From: Chloroflexota bacterium
GTDB taxonomy: Bacteria > Chloroflexota > Anaerolineae > Anaerolineales > Anaerolineaceae
DNA: 64,000 nt
Assembly: GCA_009773005.1 (NCBI GenBank)
Contig: WOUT01000007.1
Location: forward strand, 1-64,000
Direction: 5' to 3'
Below, one piece after another: positions 25,737-34,248 of this stretch; position 1 is the stretch's first letter; each line of letters starts with the position of its first letter. The notes under the pieces are model-generated. The model ran no database searches. It was not told where the DNA came from and worked only from the letters and a program-made list of their open reading frames with translations. The position numbers and the translations under genes are program-made.

Positions 25737-26159
25737 CTAAACGATGTTAACTACCCCAGCCCATAAAACCGTGAATTTTGGGCGCGGCAGATCATCCATT
25801 GGTGGCGCAAGATGCCCGATTGCGATGATCAACTTCAAGTTCTTTTCAAACCCTTTAAATGGACGAGAGCCATACATGGGCACCAGATTGGCTTTGTCGA
25901 TCGTAAAAAGGTTGCAATCATGCTCATAAGCTGTGGCATAAAGCTGTTCTTTGCCCAAGACGATCTGGATAATGTTCGGCTCTTTGTAGTCTGCATCTTC
26001 AGGGATGATGAACTCGAAACCCTGAGTCGAAATTTGGAATCCATCCCGGTTTGAGATCGAGTATTCGACCGCTTCTTCATTGTCAGTGTTAATCTTTTGC
26101 CAGTGGGCGTCATCCACTAACAGGATAGGCAGTTCAAGGTCAGGAACGATTGAAGACAT
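25737..26159 (-). CDS. Hypothetical protein
   Basis: A 140-residue soluble protein starting MSSIVPDLELPILLVDDAHW that I do not recognise. It is mixed alpha/beta with no signal or membrane helix and ends near TVLWAGVVNIV. The frame is open upstream, but ATG 26159 lies 1 nt after the stop of the membrane-protein gene, so translational coupling is likely. No function is proposed. Confidence 0.65.
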   Translation of the reverse strand: MSSIVPDLELPILLVDDAHWQKINTDNEEAVEYSISNRDGFQISTQGFEFIIPEDADYKEPNIIQIVLGKEQLYATAYEHDCNLFTIDKANLVPMYGSRPFKGFEKNLKLIIAIGHLAPPMDDLPRPKFTVLWAGVVNIV

Positions 26160-26160
26160 A

Positions 26161-26682
26161 TTACTCGGCAGTGGGTTTTTTGATAAAGGACCGAATGAGC
26201 AGTACGAGACCTGTGGCCACAAGCAAACCGGCGCCAATTGCTTTGACAACCATGTCGCCGAAAAGCGATGCAAATAGCGCAAAAACAGTCAAACTGATAA
26301 TCAACATCCACAGACCTACCTGTATTACAGTTCGGTCCCACTTGCCAATCCATGCGCTTGTTACCAGACCAAGACCAACGCTGGCAGGGATCAAGATCCA
26401 TGCAATCGCCCACACGTCCCAGATATTTGTCAAGGTGTTGAAAAGGAAGATGGCGCCCAATACCAGGAAAATCGAACCTGGGATAAATAAGCCTGCCAGC
26501 CCTTCGCGGGATTTTGGCCAAATTAGGGCAGGCAGGTAAAAACCGATCCCCAGAACAATCAAGATCAGCGGCCAGGTTTTTGTCGCGTTTATTCCAGGGA
26601 TCAAGTTTAGTGCGATAAATAACGCTCCCAGAGCGATCAGCACGCTCCCGGTAACCATTGTTCCGCGGTTGGATTCATTCAT
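26161..26682 (-). CDS. Multi-spanning membrane protein of unknown function
   Basis: A 173-residue integral membrane protein with five or six hydrophobic helices (GSVLIALGALFIALNLIPG; LILIVLGIGFYLPALI; PGSIFLVLGAIFLF; AWILIPASVGLGLV; and two more). The ATG at 26682 has a strong AGGAGGTG. The frame is open to 26865, but that extension has no ribosome-binding site. A TATAAT box lies upstream. It pairs with the hypothetical gene that follows. Confidence 0.7.
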   Translation of the reverse strand: MNESNRGTMVTGSVLIALGALFIALNLIPGINATKTWPLILIVLGIGFYLPALIWPKSREGLAGLFIPGSIFLVLGAIFLFNTLTNIWDVWAIAWILIPASVGLGLVTSAWIGKWDRTVIQVGLWMLIISLTVFALFASLFGDMVVKAIGAGLLVATGLVLLIRSFIKKPTAE

Positions 26683-26902
26683 TGCAACACCTCCTGTGAA
26701 AAGACCTTGGTATAAATTATAGAATAAAACATAAAAACAGAAAAGTGGATTCAGTTGGCAAGTCAGGTTCATGGTTAAAAAAATCATATCCCATTCAAAA
26801 AAGTTAAAAAAACACTGGTTGAGGTGGTTGAGTTGAGGTGGTTGAGGTTGTTTTTTTTCTCTCAAATGGTATAATATGTCCGCTCGACTTGAAATTCCCT
26901 TC

Positions 26903-26988
26903 GGAGAGGTAGCGCAGTTGGCCTAACGCGCCCGCTTGGAAAGCGGGTATACCGCAAGGTATCGTGGGTTCGAATCCCACTCTCTCCG
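26903..26988 (+). tRNA. tRNA-Ser (GGA)
   Basis: An 86-nt class II tRNA. The acceptor GGAGAGG pairs with TCTCTCC, the discriminator is G, the anticodon GGA is at 26938-26940, and the long variable arm is TATACCGCAAGGTATC. CC but not CCA is encoded after the discriminator. It is followed by a terminator and two partial copies of its T-arm and acceptor end. Confidence 0.95.
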
Positions 26989-26993
26989 CCTTT

Positions 26994-27020
26994 GACTCTC
27001 GTGATAAACGGGAGTCTTTT
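26994..27020 (+). terminator. Intrinsic terminator after tRNA-Ser
   Basis: 8-bp stem GACTCTCG / CGGGAGTC (one G-U pair) at 26994-27016, followed by TTTT. Confidence 0.75.
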
Positions 27021-27040
27021 CTAATATTTTTTCGCTTAAT

Positions 27041-27188
27041 CTTGGGTTCGAGTCCACGCCCTTTCAGGGCGCTTCGCAGCTCTCTCGGCCTATGACTCCT
27101 TCAATTTGGAAGAGATTTTCATTTACGCGAGTTTGTAGCGCGGGTTCGAATCCTCACCCTCATTGAGGGCGCTTCTCGGCTCTCTCCG
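27041..27188 (+). repeat. Two partial copies of the tRNA-Ser T-arm/acceptor end with inserted hairpins
   Basis: Copy A (27041-27090) and copy B (27139-27188) each repeat the T-loop (GGGTTCGA) and acceptor (CTCTCTC) of tRNA-Ser, 98 nt apart. In both, 24-26 extra bases follow the T-loop: 27056-27079 with CGCCC-TTTCA-GGGCG, and 27154-27179 with CCCTCATTGAGGG. Both are followed by GCTTC. A degenerate terminator-like stretch lies between the copies. The D-arm and anticodon are absent. Confidence 0.85.
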
Positions 27189-27221
27189 TAAGATTTCAAT
27201 CCTTTGCTATGCTTTTTAAGC

Positions 27222-27290
27222 GAAAGACAGGCATGGGGGGGACATGTCTGTCTTTCATCTAGGGAGGGAACTCCACCATTTGATTGGTGG
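27222..27290. other. Two strong hairpins in a non-coding stretch
   Basis: The stretch from 27189 to 27378 has no gene. It holds a 14-bp near-perfect stem (27222-27235 / 27243-27256, one mismatch) around a G-rich loop, then a 6-bp stem CCACCA / TGGTGG (27273-27278 / 27285-27290). Neither is followed by a T-run. It may be a structured RNA or the remains of a mobile palindrome; nothing more can be said. Confidence 0.5.
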
Positions 27291-27378
27291 ATGACACTAT
27301 TTAATCTACCAATAAGCTGTGTCTATAAGACAATATACATCAAAATTGTCATAAATACATTAAAATAAATTAAGAGTT

Positions 27379-27861
27379 TTATTTTTTACCTGTTTTTTGA
27401 TCGAATAAATGTATCCATTCCTCGACTTCGCCTGCTGAAGGAATTTTTTCTTTCAACTCTTGCACAGCAATTGGGCTGGAAAGAACTCGTTTTATTTCTT
27501 GTGCAAAGGACTCCGATGTCATCAATTCGGCTCCGAGGTTTTTCGCTTCAGTTTGAATGCGCCGATCAGATGTAATGACGAGCATATTGCGAGCATTTTT
27601 TCCGTTTCTCTGCAAATAGGCAATGATCGAATCATCAGCGGAGTGCCCGACTCTAATAAAATGGGCACGAACGAGACCTCCTTTTCGGATAGAATTAATC
27701 GGGTTCGGCGCGCCATCAAAAAACAATTCTGCTTGTTTTCTTGCAAGGCGACAGTATTCCTGAATTAGCCCGATTAACTGCGATTCATCATCCAAATCCT
27801 TTAGGTTGATTCTCGGCAGCTTGGGGATTAAATTATGACCATCGATCACAATAATTTTCAT
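27379..27861 (-). CDS. NYN-domain protein (YacP-like ribonuclease)
   Basis: A 160-residue NYN domain protein of the PIN-like nuclease fold. MKIIVIDGHNLI places the first acidic residue. FFDGAP, GHSADDSIIAYLQ and VITSDRRIQTEA give the other metal-binding acids. Relatives include Bacillus YacP/Rae1, which cuts mRNA on the ribosome. ATG 27861 follows AGGAG; the frame upstream to 27879 is not needed. It is divergent from the lamin-tail gene. Confidence 0.82.
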   Translation of the reverse strand: MKIIVIDGHNLIPKLPRINLKDLDDESQLIGLIQEYCRLARKQAELFFDGAPNPINSIRKGGLVRAHFIRVGHSADDSIIAYLQRNGKNARNMLVITSDRRIQTEAKNLGAELMTSESFAQEIKRVLSSPIAVQELKEKIPSAGEVEEWIHLFDQKTGKK

Positions 27862-27928
27862 AAAACTCCTGGCTGACACATTTTACATCCAAATTATGCT
27901 ATGATTCATTAGAGTTAAAAAACTGCGA

Positions 27929-28417
27929 ATGAAGAAAATCTTCCCTTATATTCTTCTGAATATCCTGGTTTCTGCGGCCACCATGCTGGCGGTGATCCTG
28001 ATCTGGAATGCGTTCCATCCCGATTTAAAACCAATAAGTAATAACGCCAATTACACGCTGCTAAAAACACCGGAAATCAACAGTGCCAGCCTGCTGCCGC
28101 TCGACGATAAAACCGTTGTAATTGACTTCGTCTTCATGCCTGCCGAGATTGACTACGAAAAAATCACGGTGAAAAGTGTTAGCGCAGTTCCGGTTGATTT
28201 GACGGGATGGTTACTTAAAGATGAACAAGGAAAGCAATATACCTTTCCGGCTCTAACCATCTACCCAAATGGAGCAGTGGATATCTATTCACGCGCAGGG
28301 GTCAACTCTGCAGTTGAACTTTACTGGAATAGCGATCAGGCAGTCTGGAGGAAAGGTGAAATCGCAACTCTTTTAGATACTGCAGGCAATGTTCGGTCGA
28401 CATTAATAATTCCATAA
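27929..28417 (+). CDS. Membrane-anchored lamin-tail domain protein
   Basis: A 162-residue protein with one N-terminal membrane helix (about 5-26) and an outside domain. Residues about 75-160 fit the lamin-tail domain (LTD), a small Ig-like fold common in Chloroflexota surface proteins: PVDLTGWLLKDEQGKQYTFP, IYPNGAVDIYS and ELYWNSDQAVW. The role is unknown; wall or polymer binding is often assumed. It stands alone before dnaX. Confidence 0.75.
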   Translation: MKKIFPYILLNILVSAATMLAVILIWNAFHPDLKPISNNANYTLLKTPEINSASLLPLDDKTVVIDFVFMPAEIDYEKITVKSVSAVPVDLTGWLLKDEQGKQYTFPALTIYPNGAVDIYSRAGVNSAVELYWNSDQAVWRKGEIATLLDTAGNVRSTLIIP

Positions 28418-28426
28418 TTAAAGATT

Positions 28427-28456
28427 TTCACATTCTGTGTCTGTATCAGTTAAAAT
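28427..28456 (+). promoter_or_regulatory. Candidate promoter of dnaX-ybaB-recR
   Basis: -35 TTCACA (28427-28432), 18-nt spacer, -10 TAAAAT (28451-28456), about 55 nt before the dnaX ribosome-binding site. Judged by eye only. Confidence 0.45.
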
Positions 28457-28517
28457 GTAATTCAAGAAAAACGCAACCCGGTTCGTAATCAAGAAACTGA
28501 TCAAAGGATGATTTAAT

Positions 28518-30152
28518 ATGACCCAGGCATTGTATCGAAAATGGCGTCCACGAAAATGGGATCAGGTAATTGCACAGGAACATGTGATCAAAATCTTGCG
28601 CAATGCAATTCAATCCGATAAGGTTGGCCATGCTTATTTATTCTCCGGTCCGCGCGGAACCGGTAAAACCACAACCGCGCGTTTGTTGGCGAAGGCGGTT
28701 AATTGTTTATCCCCTGATCTGGCGAACCGTCCATGCGATGTTTGCAAAAATTGTGCGGCAGTCAATGAAAGTCGATTTCTAGATTTGATCGAAATAGATG
28801 CGGCATCAAACACGAGCGTCGAAGACGTGCGCGATTTGCGAGACAAGATCAATTTTTCGCCATCCGATGGCAAGTTTAAGATTTATATCATTGATGAAGT
28901 CCATATGCTTTCGACAGCGGCTTTTAACGCGCTCTTGAAAACACTTGAGGAACCACCTCCTCATGCTATTTTTATTCTCGCCACTACCGAAGTCCACAAA
29001 ATCCCGGCAACTGTGCTTTCGCGCTGCCAGAGGCACGAGTTCCGTCGCATTCCAGTGATTGATATTGTGAATACACTCAAGCATCTCTGCCAGCAGGAGA
29101 AAATCAATGCCAATGAAGATGCCCTTATCCTGATCGCTCGCCAGGCCACCGGGGCAATGCGGGATGCAATCTCGTTGTTGGATCAATTGGCTTCAACAGG
29201 CGAGAAAATCACTCTCGAGTTGGCGCAGATGGTGTTAGGCACTGCCACCAACCAATTGGTTATCGATTTGGTCAATGCGATCCAGGCGCATGACACTGCA
29301 ATAGGTCTTGAGACAATTCACCGCGCACTGGATGGAGGGAGCGACCCGCGCCAGTATGCCCGGCAAGTTGTGGAATACCTGCGCGGCTTGCTGCTGATGC
29401 GTTTGGGGAATGATAAGCAGGTAGAAACAACCAAGGAAGACAAACAACTCATGCGCCAGCACAGCCAGTCGGTTGAAACTCCCGTTTTGATGGAATGGAT
29501 CCGTTTGTTCAACAACGCCATCAACGATCTGCGTACCTCCTGGCAGCCGAGCATGGCGCTTGAAATCGCTTTTGCACAGGCTGCTGAAACCCAAATGGTT
29601 GTTAGTCCGATGCAAACTGAGACCAGGGGCCAGCCTGCACAAAAACCTGTGAATACCCGGGGTGAAACGCGCCCCGAACCTAAGCAACAAAGTACTAAAA
29701 CTTCCGAGCCTGTAGAATTTCCTGCTAAAGAAACCAAACAGGAATCCATTGCATCCACTGCAGATTCCACAATTCAATCTGGCGTCAGATTATCATCGGC
29801 GGCAATAAACACACAGGGTATTCAGGCAAATTGGAGCGCCATCCGAGCAGAAGTAAAAAAGCAGCGTTCGCAGACAGAAGCATTATTGAACTCTCATAAA
29901 ATGCTGCAAGTCAAAGACGGCTCACTTGTTATCGGTTTTGCGAGCGAGATGTTGAAATCTAAAATGGAAAATCCAGAGAACATTGAAGTAACACGTAGAG
30001 CGATCCTGCAAATCCTTAAGGTTGATCTGCCCGTTACTTGTGTAGTGGTCAATGGAAAAATGAATGTTGCCTCAATTGATATTGATGTGGAGTCAGATGG
30101 AATAGTAGGAACTGCATTAAACCTGGGCGGAAAACTCGTTCACCGCGAATGA
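28518..30152 (+). CDS. dnaX: DNA polymerase III subunit gamma/tau
   Basis: A 544-residue clamp-loader ATPase. Walker A is GPRGTGKTT (about 44-52), zinc cysteines are CDVCKNC (about 73-79), Walker B is IYIIDEVHML, the SRC sensor is VLSRCQRHEF, and a Pro/Gln/Thr-rich hinge (about 360-440) leads to a C-terminal tau-type domain. A perfect A_AAA_AAG slippery heptamer (29855-29861) lies in frame at codons 446-448. A -1 slip would end at TAA 29897-29899, giving about 460 residues, which could be a gamma-like form. The gene heads the dnaX-ybaB-recR operon. Confidence 0.96.
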   Translation: MTQALYRKWRPRKWDQVIAQEHVIKILRNAIQSDKVGHAYLFSGPRGTGKTTTARLLAKAVNCLSPDLANRPCDVCKNCAAVNESRFLDLIEIDAASNTSVEDVRDLRDKINFSPSDGKFKIYIIDEVHMLSTAAFNALLKTLEEPPPHAIFILATTEVHKIPATVLSRCQRHEFRRIPVIDIVNTLKHLCQQEKINANEDALILIARQATGAMRDAISLLDQLASTGEKITLELAQMVLGTATNQLVIDLVNAIQAHDTAIGLETIHRALDGGSDPRQYARQVVEYLRGLLLMRLGNDKQVETTKEDKQLMRQHSQSVETPVLMEWIRLFNNAINDLRTSWQPSMALEIAFAQAAETQMVVSPMQTETRGQPAQKPVNTRGETRPEPKQQSTKTSEPVEFPAKETKQESIASTADSTIQSGVRLSSAAINTQGIQANWSAIRAEVKKQRSQTEALLNSHKMLQVKDGSLVIGFASEMLKSKMENPENIEVTRRAILQILKVDLPVTCVVVNGKMNVASIDIDVESDGIVGTALNLGGKLVHRE

Positions 30153-30174
30153 AAAAACAATTAAGGAGAAAAAA

Positions 30175-30516
30175 ATGGCAAAAGGATTTAATCGACCTGC
30201 AGGTGGCGGAGGGGGTGGTGGTGGAATGATGGCGCAGATTAAGCGTCTGCAGGAACAAATGGAGGTCGCCCAAGCCCAATTGGCTTTTGATACCGTCACC
30301 TCTTCAGCAGGTGGTGGAGTTGTCAAGGTGACCATGACGGGTGACCAACACTGCAAGGATGTGACCATTGACCCCGAACTGCTCAAAGAAGCTGATGCAG
30401 AAATGCTGCAAGATCTGGTTTTGAGCGCTGTCAATCTGGCATTGGATGACTCACGGAAAATGGCTGAAGAAAAACTGGGGCCACTGGCGGGCGGCATCCC
30501 CGGAATGGGATTCTAG
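30175..30516 (+). CDS. ybaB: YbaB/EbfC nucleoid-associated protein
   Basis: A 113-residue DNA-binding protein of the YbaB/EbfC family, dimeric and nucleoid-associated. The core QIKRLQEQMEVAQAQL...VVKVTMTGDQHCKDVTIDPELL is typical. An octa-glycine stretch near residues 10-17 in a longer N-terminus is unusual. It sits 22 nt after dnaX and just before recR, the standard order. Confidence 0.93.
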   Translation: MAKGFNRPAGGGGGGGGMMAQIKRLQEQMEVAQAQLAFDTVTSSAGGGVVKVTMTGDQHCKDVTIDPELLKEADAEMLQDLVLSAVNLALDDSRKMAEEKLGPLAGGIPGMGF

Positions 30517-30532
30517 GGTTTTACCTGATATC

Positions 30533-31141
30533 ATGTCGATCTTGCCTCTCCCCATTCAAAACCTGATCAATGCATTGGAGCGTTTGCCCGGTATTGGCCC
30601 AAAATCCGCGTCGCGTCTGGCCTTTCACATTCTCCGGGCGCCAGAAGACCTTTCTGATCAACTGGTCAGCGCGTTAACTGGTTTAAAGACGGCGACTGGT
30701 CAATGCAACGTGTGCTTCAATATCACGCTCGCCACACAGGAACTGTGTGAAATATGTGAGAATTCAGAACGCGCTGATGGCACGATCTGTGTGGTTGAGG
30801 ACCCGTTGGATGTGCTGGCTCTGGAGCGAACGGGCGGGTTTAATGGGCGCTACCACGTGCTGCAGGGTGTGCTTTCTCCAATAGAAGGCGTCGGACCGGA
30901 TGACCTGAAGATTCGACCTTTGATTGAGCGGGTGCGAAGCGGAGAGGCAAAAGAGATCATCCTGGCGACCAACCCAAGCATGGAAGGTGACGCCACCGCA
31001 CTCTACCTCAGGCAGCAACTGCTGCCGCTTGGGGTTCGAATAACCCGTCTCGCGCGCGGTCTTCCGATGGGCGGCGACCTGGAATATGCCGATCAAAATA
31101 CCCTGCTGCGGGCACTGGCAGGCAGACAGGAGATGAGCTAA
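30533..31141 (+). CDS. recR: Recombination mediator RecR
   Basis: A 202-residue RecR, which with RecF/RecO helps RecA load at gaps. It shows the helix-hairpin-helix LPGIGPKSASRLAFHIL, the C4 zinc finger CNVC...CEIC, the Toprim segment VVEDPLDVLALERTG, and the Walker-like LARGLPMGGDLEYAD. An in-frame extension to 30446 overlaps ybaB and lacks the family N-terminus, so ATG 30533 was chosen. It converges with menG. Confidence 0.96.
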   Translation: MSILPLPIQNLINALERLPGIGPKSASRLAFHILRAPEDLSDQLVSALTGLKTATGQCNVCFNITLATQELCEICENSERADGTICVVEDPLDVLALERTGGFNGRYHVLQGVLSPIEGVGPDDLKIRPLIERVRSGEAKEIILATNPSMEGDATALYLRQQLLPLGVRITRLARGLPMGGDLEYADQNTLLRALAGRQEMS

Positions 31142-31150
31142 TCTCTTGTT

Positions 31151-31867
31151 CTAAGGTAACTGTAATTCTTTTTGGGGGAGTGTTCCACAATGGATTGCGA
31201 TTGTACCGAACATGCGGATTTCAAAGTTAACACCTTGGAACCCGACTCCTTTCATCATTTCCGCTAACTCTTCAGCTATTAGAAAATGCTGGGTGGAATC
31301 CGGCAGGTAAGTATAGGCATCCTTATGACCTGTAATGACCGTCCCGATGAACGGGATAATGACATTCAGGTAAAATCGGATCAAGGGTGAAAGAAAATTA
31401 TTGCGAGGGCGGGTCGTATCAAGGATGACAACCCGGCCGCCGGGCTTGAGCGCTCGAACTTGTTCGCGCAGCGCTTCTTCCACGCTGATGACATTCCGCA
31501 TCAGAAATCCAGACACGACCACATCAAAGGAATTTTCAGCGAAGGGCAGGTGAAGGGCATCCGCGTTACACCTTTTAATTTGATTCCATATATTTCCCGC
31601 TGTCATCATTTCAAATGTAAAATCCGCGGCGGTTACATCTGCATGATTGTTTTGTGCGAGCGCTTCACGCGCCAAATCACCCGTCCCGGTCCCCAAGTCC
31701 AGGACTTTATCGCCTGGGTGTAATTCCGCGTTTTTGATGACACTTTTTCGCCATCGAATATCCTGACCGCCAGTCATCAGGCGGTTCATCAGGTCATATC
31801 TTTTCGCGATACGTGCGAACACATTTCTAACATAACTTGTGCGTTTTTCTTCGGAATCCTGCATCAT
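31151..31867 (-). CDS. menG: Demethylmenaquinone methyltransferase (UbiE/MenG family)
   Basis: A 238-residue SAM-dependent methyltransferase for the last step of menaquinone synthesis. Family marks are VFARIAKRYDLMNRLMTGGQDIRWRK, the SAM site VLDLGTGTGDLA, and ALKPGGRVVILDTTRP. It lies 9 nt after msrQ and could be co-transcribed with it. This agrees with a UbiA-type prenyltransferase at 61-62 kb. Other C-methyltransferases of this family act on ubiquinone, but menaquinone is expected here. Confidence 0.87.
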   Translation of the reverse strand: MMQDSEEKRTSYVRNVFARIAKRYDLMNRLMTGGQDIRWRKSVIKNAELHPGDKVLDLGTGTGDLAREALAQNNHADVTAADFTFEMMTAGNIWNQIKRCNADALHLPFAENSFDVVVSGFLMRNVISVEEALREQVRALKPGGRVVILDTTRPRNNFLSPLIRFYLNVIIPFIGTVITGHKDAYTYLPDSTQHFLIAEELAEMMKGVGFQGVNFEIRMFGTIAIHCGTLPQKELQLP

Positions 31868-31876
31868 AAGGAAATA

Positions 31877-32533
31877 TTATAAAGGATAAGTTTTTCTTAA
31901 GCGCTCCTGAATTCGAATACGGAATAGAATCAACGCTCTCTTCACAACAGGAATACGTAAAATCAGTAGGAGTAATACAAGGGCTCCATAGATAGAAGGT
32001 TTTATGATATTTCCTTGCAGGCGGGCGAGATTGCCTTTAAATACCAAAAAAAAGTGGACGATGACGATTGGAGAAATGATGTAGACAAGTCGATGGAGAC
32101 GCTTCCAGTTCTTTCCAAGCAGTTTCTTAAAATATCTAAAAGATGTCACCGCGAGAGGCAGTAAAAGTAAAAATGCTGTTAACCCAAAAAGAACATAAAT
32201 TTTGTTGCTCACATCCCGCAGGATTCTGATGAAATTAAACCCGTAATCAAGACCAATAAAAAGTAACAAGTGAATAGCTGCATAGATGAAACCATAAACA
32301 CCGAGCGCTTTTTTTTGTTTTGAAAGGTTTTTCCAATCGAAGATTGCTCCGAGTGGCGAACATGCCAGAGAAAGCATGAGAAAAATGAGTGCGGTTAACC
32401 CGGTTTGCTGTTCAAGTGCCTGAATGGGATTAGCGGTGAGGTTATTTGTGAGGTAACGATACAACAGTACAACCGATGGTGCCCCACCACCAAGATGAAT
32501 AAGAATTTGAAGAAGATTGATGCGTTTCTTCAT
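31877..32533 (-). CDS. msrQ: MsrQ-like heme membrane subunit
   Basis: A 218-residue integral membrane protein of the ferric-reductase-like family (YedZ/MsrQ), with about six helices. Conserved histidines that may bind heme b are in IYAAIHLLLF, KRLHRLVYI and IVHFFLVF. MsrQ passes electrons from the quinone pool to MsrP outside. It follows msrP by 4 nt, as in the known msrPQ operons, which supports the assignment. Confidence 0.88.
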   Translation of the reverse strand: MKKRINLLQILIHLGGGAPSVVLLYRYLTNNLTANPIQALEQQTGLTALIFLMLSLACSPLGAIFDWKNLSKQKKALGVYGFIYAAIHLLLFIGLDYGFNFIRILRDVSNKIYVLFGLTAFLLLLPLAVTSFRYFKKLLGKNWKRLHRLVYIISPIVIVHFFLVFKGNLARLQGNIIKPSIYGALVLLLLILRIPVVKRALILFRIRIQERLRKTYPL

Positions 32534-32537
32534 TTTT

Positions 32538-33497
32538 TTAATAATTTACTTTCAAATCCATTACTTCATACAAGTGAGCCACTTGTTCAGCATACCCATT
32601 AAAAAGTAAGGTATCGCGCCTGGAAACTTCTCCAATCCGCCTCTCGGTCGACTGTGACCAGCGGGGATGATCGACATTTGGGTTCACGTTCGAGTAGAAT
32701 CCATATTCATTTGGAGCAATCGTGTTCCAAAGAGTTGAAGGCTGGGCGGACGTGAGTTCAATCTTGATGACTGCCTTAATAGATTTAAAGCCGTACTTCC
32801 ACGGAACAACGAGCCGGATACCGCCTCCGTTTTGCGCGGGCAGTTCCCCACCATAAAGGCCGGTCGCCAAAATTGTTAGATCGTTTAAAGCTTCATCCAA
32901 TCTCAATCCTTCTTGATATGGCCAGGGGTAAACCGCTTGCTTTTGGCCAGGCATTTCCTCGGGTCTAAAAACAGTTTCAAAGCGGACATACCTGGCATCT
33001 AAGGTTGGTTCTACTTCTTCTAATAATTTAGCCAGCGGGAAGCCGACCCAAGGGATGACCATGCTCCATCCTTCAACACATCGCAACCGGTAGATGCGTT
33101 CTTCAGGTTGGAATTTCTTGACCAGGTCATCCACGCTGAACTTCCTGGGTTTATTCACCAGTCCGTAAACCTCAACATCCCACGGAGAGGTTTGAAATTT
33201 TTCCGCCAAACCGGCAACACCTTCTTTGCTGACAGTGAACTCGTAATAATTATTGAAATTGGTAATATCCTTAACTGTTGTTACTGATTCGCCAAGTTCA
33301 TCTTTTAGATTTTGTGTAACCGCAGATACTATTGGGGCAGAATCAGAGGTGGTCACGATGTTTGGAGCGCATGAGACAAGCGCCGAGCTGCCAGCTATAA
33401 CTCCTGCTGCCTTGAAAAAATCTCTACGCGAAATGTATACATTTTTTGAGGTGATCTCGGAGCTGGTTATCGGAACTGGCTTAAACACGTTTTTCAA
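32538..33497 (-). CDS. msrP: Protein-methionine-sulfoxide reductase catalytic subunit MsrP
   Basis: A 319-residue molybdopterin enzyme that repairs oxidised methionine in exported proteins. The N-terminus has a twin-arginine signal (SRRDFFKAAG, about 24-33) followed by an Ala/Ser-rich hydrophobic stretch. The molybdenum-binding Cys is in RLRCVEGWSMVIPW (about 140-153), and YPWPYQEGLRLDEA and GGGIRLVVPWKYGFKSIK match the sulfite-oxidase fold of MsrP. It is paired with msrQ. Confidence 0.92.
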   Translation of the reverse strand: MKNVFKPVPITSSEITSKNVYISRRDFFKAAGVIAGSSALVSCAPNIVTTSDSAPIVSAVTQNLKDELGESVTTVKDITNFNNYYEFTVSKEGVAGLAEKFQTSPWDVEVYGLVNKPRKFSVDDLVKKFQPEERIYRLRCVEGWSMVIPWVGFPLAKLLEEVEPTLDARYVRFETVFRPEEMPGQKQAVYPWPYQEGLRLDEALNDLTILATGLYGGELPAQNGGGIRLVVPWKYGFKSIKAVIKIELTSAQPSTLWNTIAPNEYGFYSNVNPNVDHPRWSQSTERRIGEVSRRDTLLFNGYAEQVAHLYEVMDLKVNY

Positions 33498-33630
33498 TTG
33501 AAACCTCTGTCTGACACCGTGACGGGCTCTTGTATCAGGTTACTATATTAGATAAATCCTACCATAATTATATAAAAAACGTATAAGTAAATGAGAATAA
33601 GTGTTTTATGTTGCTGTTTGGTGATTTATT

Positions 33631-34227
33631 TCATTTCGATTTTCGTGCAAAATAATTTATATTTTGTTGAGATATGCTGGCCGGAAAAATTCCTTTTTCA
33701 GTGGATCGCACTTCTTCTATTGTCACAAATGCATTGGGCGAATATTCATGGATAATTGATAACACCTGATTGACATGACGGCGTTTGACAATAGTATATA
33801 TCAACTTGACTGGTCCAGCTGCTCCTTGTCCATCTACGCGAGTAACGCCGTAACCAGCATCATGGATCTTCAGTGCCAGGTTATCACCATCCTCGGAGAT
33901 CATCACCCTGAGGATGAAGGTCCCGAAAGCCAACCGTTCTTCAAGCCAAATACCAACAAAATTACCTATCGCAAACCCGCCAGCATAACCGATATAGGCG
34001 GTCACGCTTTGGAGGTGTTGAACGAGTTGTCCTATGACCACAATCCAGATCAGGACTTCGAAGAAACCGAGCAGAGGAGCAAGGTTACGCCTTCCTCGTG
34101 AAACATAAATGATACGTAATGTACCAAGAGTGACATCGCAGATGCGAGCCAGGAAGATTAGTAAGGGAAGAATCACCCAGGCATACCAATCAAAAGAACC
34201 AGATATTGAAGCATCAAATAAAGTCAT
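33631..34227 (-). CDS. UPF0316 membrane protein (DUF5698-DUF2179)
   Basis: A 198-residue protein of the UPF0316 family. Three membrane helices cover about residues 15-110 (WVILPLLIFLARICDVTLGTLRIIYVSRG). A cytoplasmic DUF2179 domain follows with GYGVTRVDGQGAAGPVKLIYTIVKRR. Members are conserved but have no settled function. It lies 21 nt downstream of the frameshifted DarA-like gene and is probably the last gene of the B12/opine operon. Confidence 0.85.
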   Translation of the reverse strand: MTLFDASISGSFDWYAWVILPLLIFLARICDVTLGTLRIIYVSRGRRNLAPLLGFFEVLIWIVVIGQLVQHLQSVTAYIGYAGGFAIGNFVGIWLEERLAFGTFILRVMISEDGDNLALKIHDAGYGVTRVDGQGAAGPVKLIYTIVKRRHVNQVLSIIHEYSPNAFVTIEEVRSTEKGIFPASISQQNINYFARKSK

Positions 34228-34248
34228 ATGCGTGTTTTCTCCTTGACG

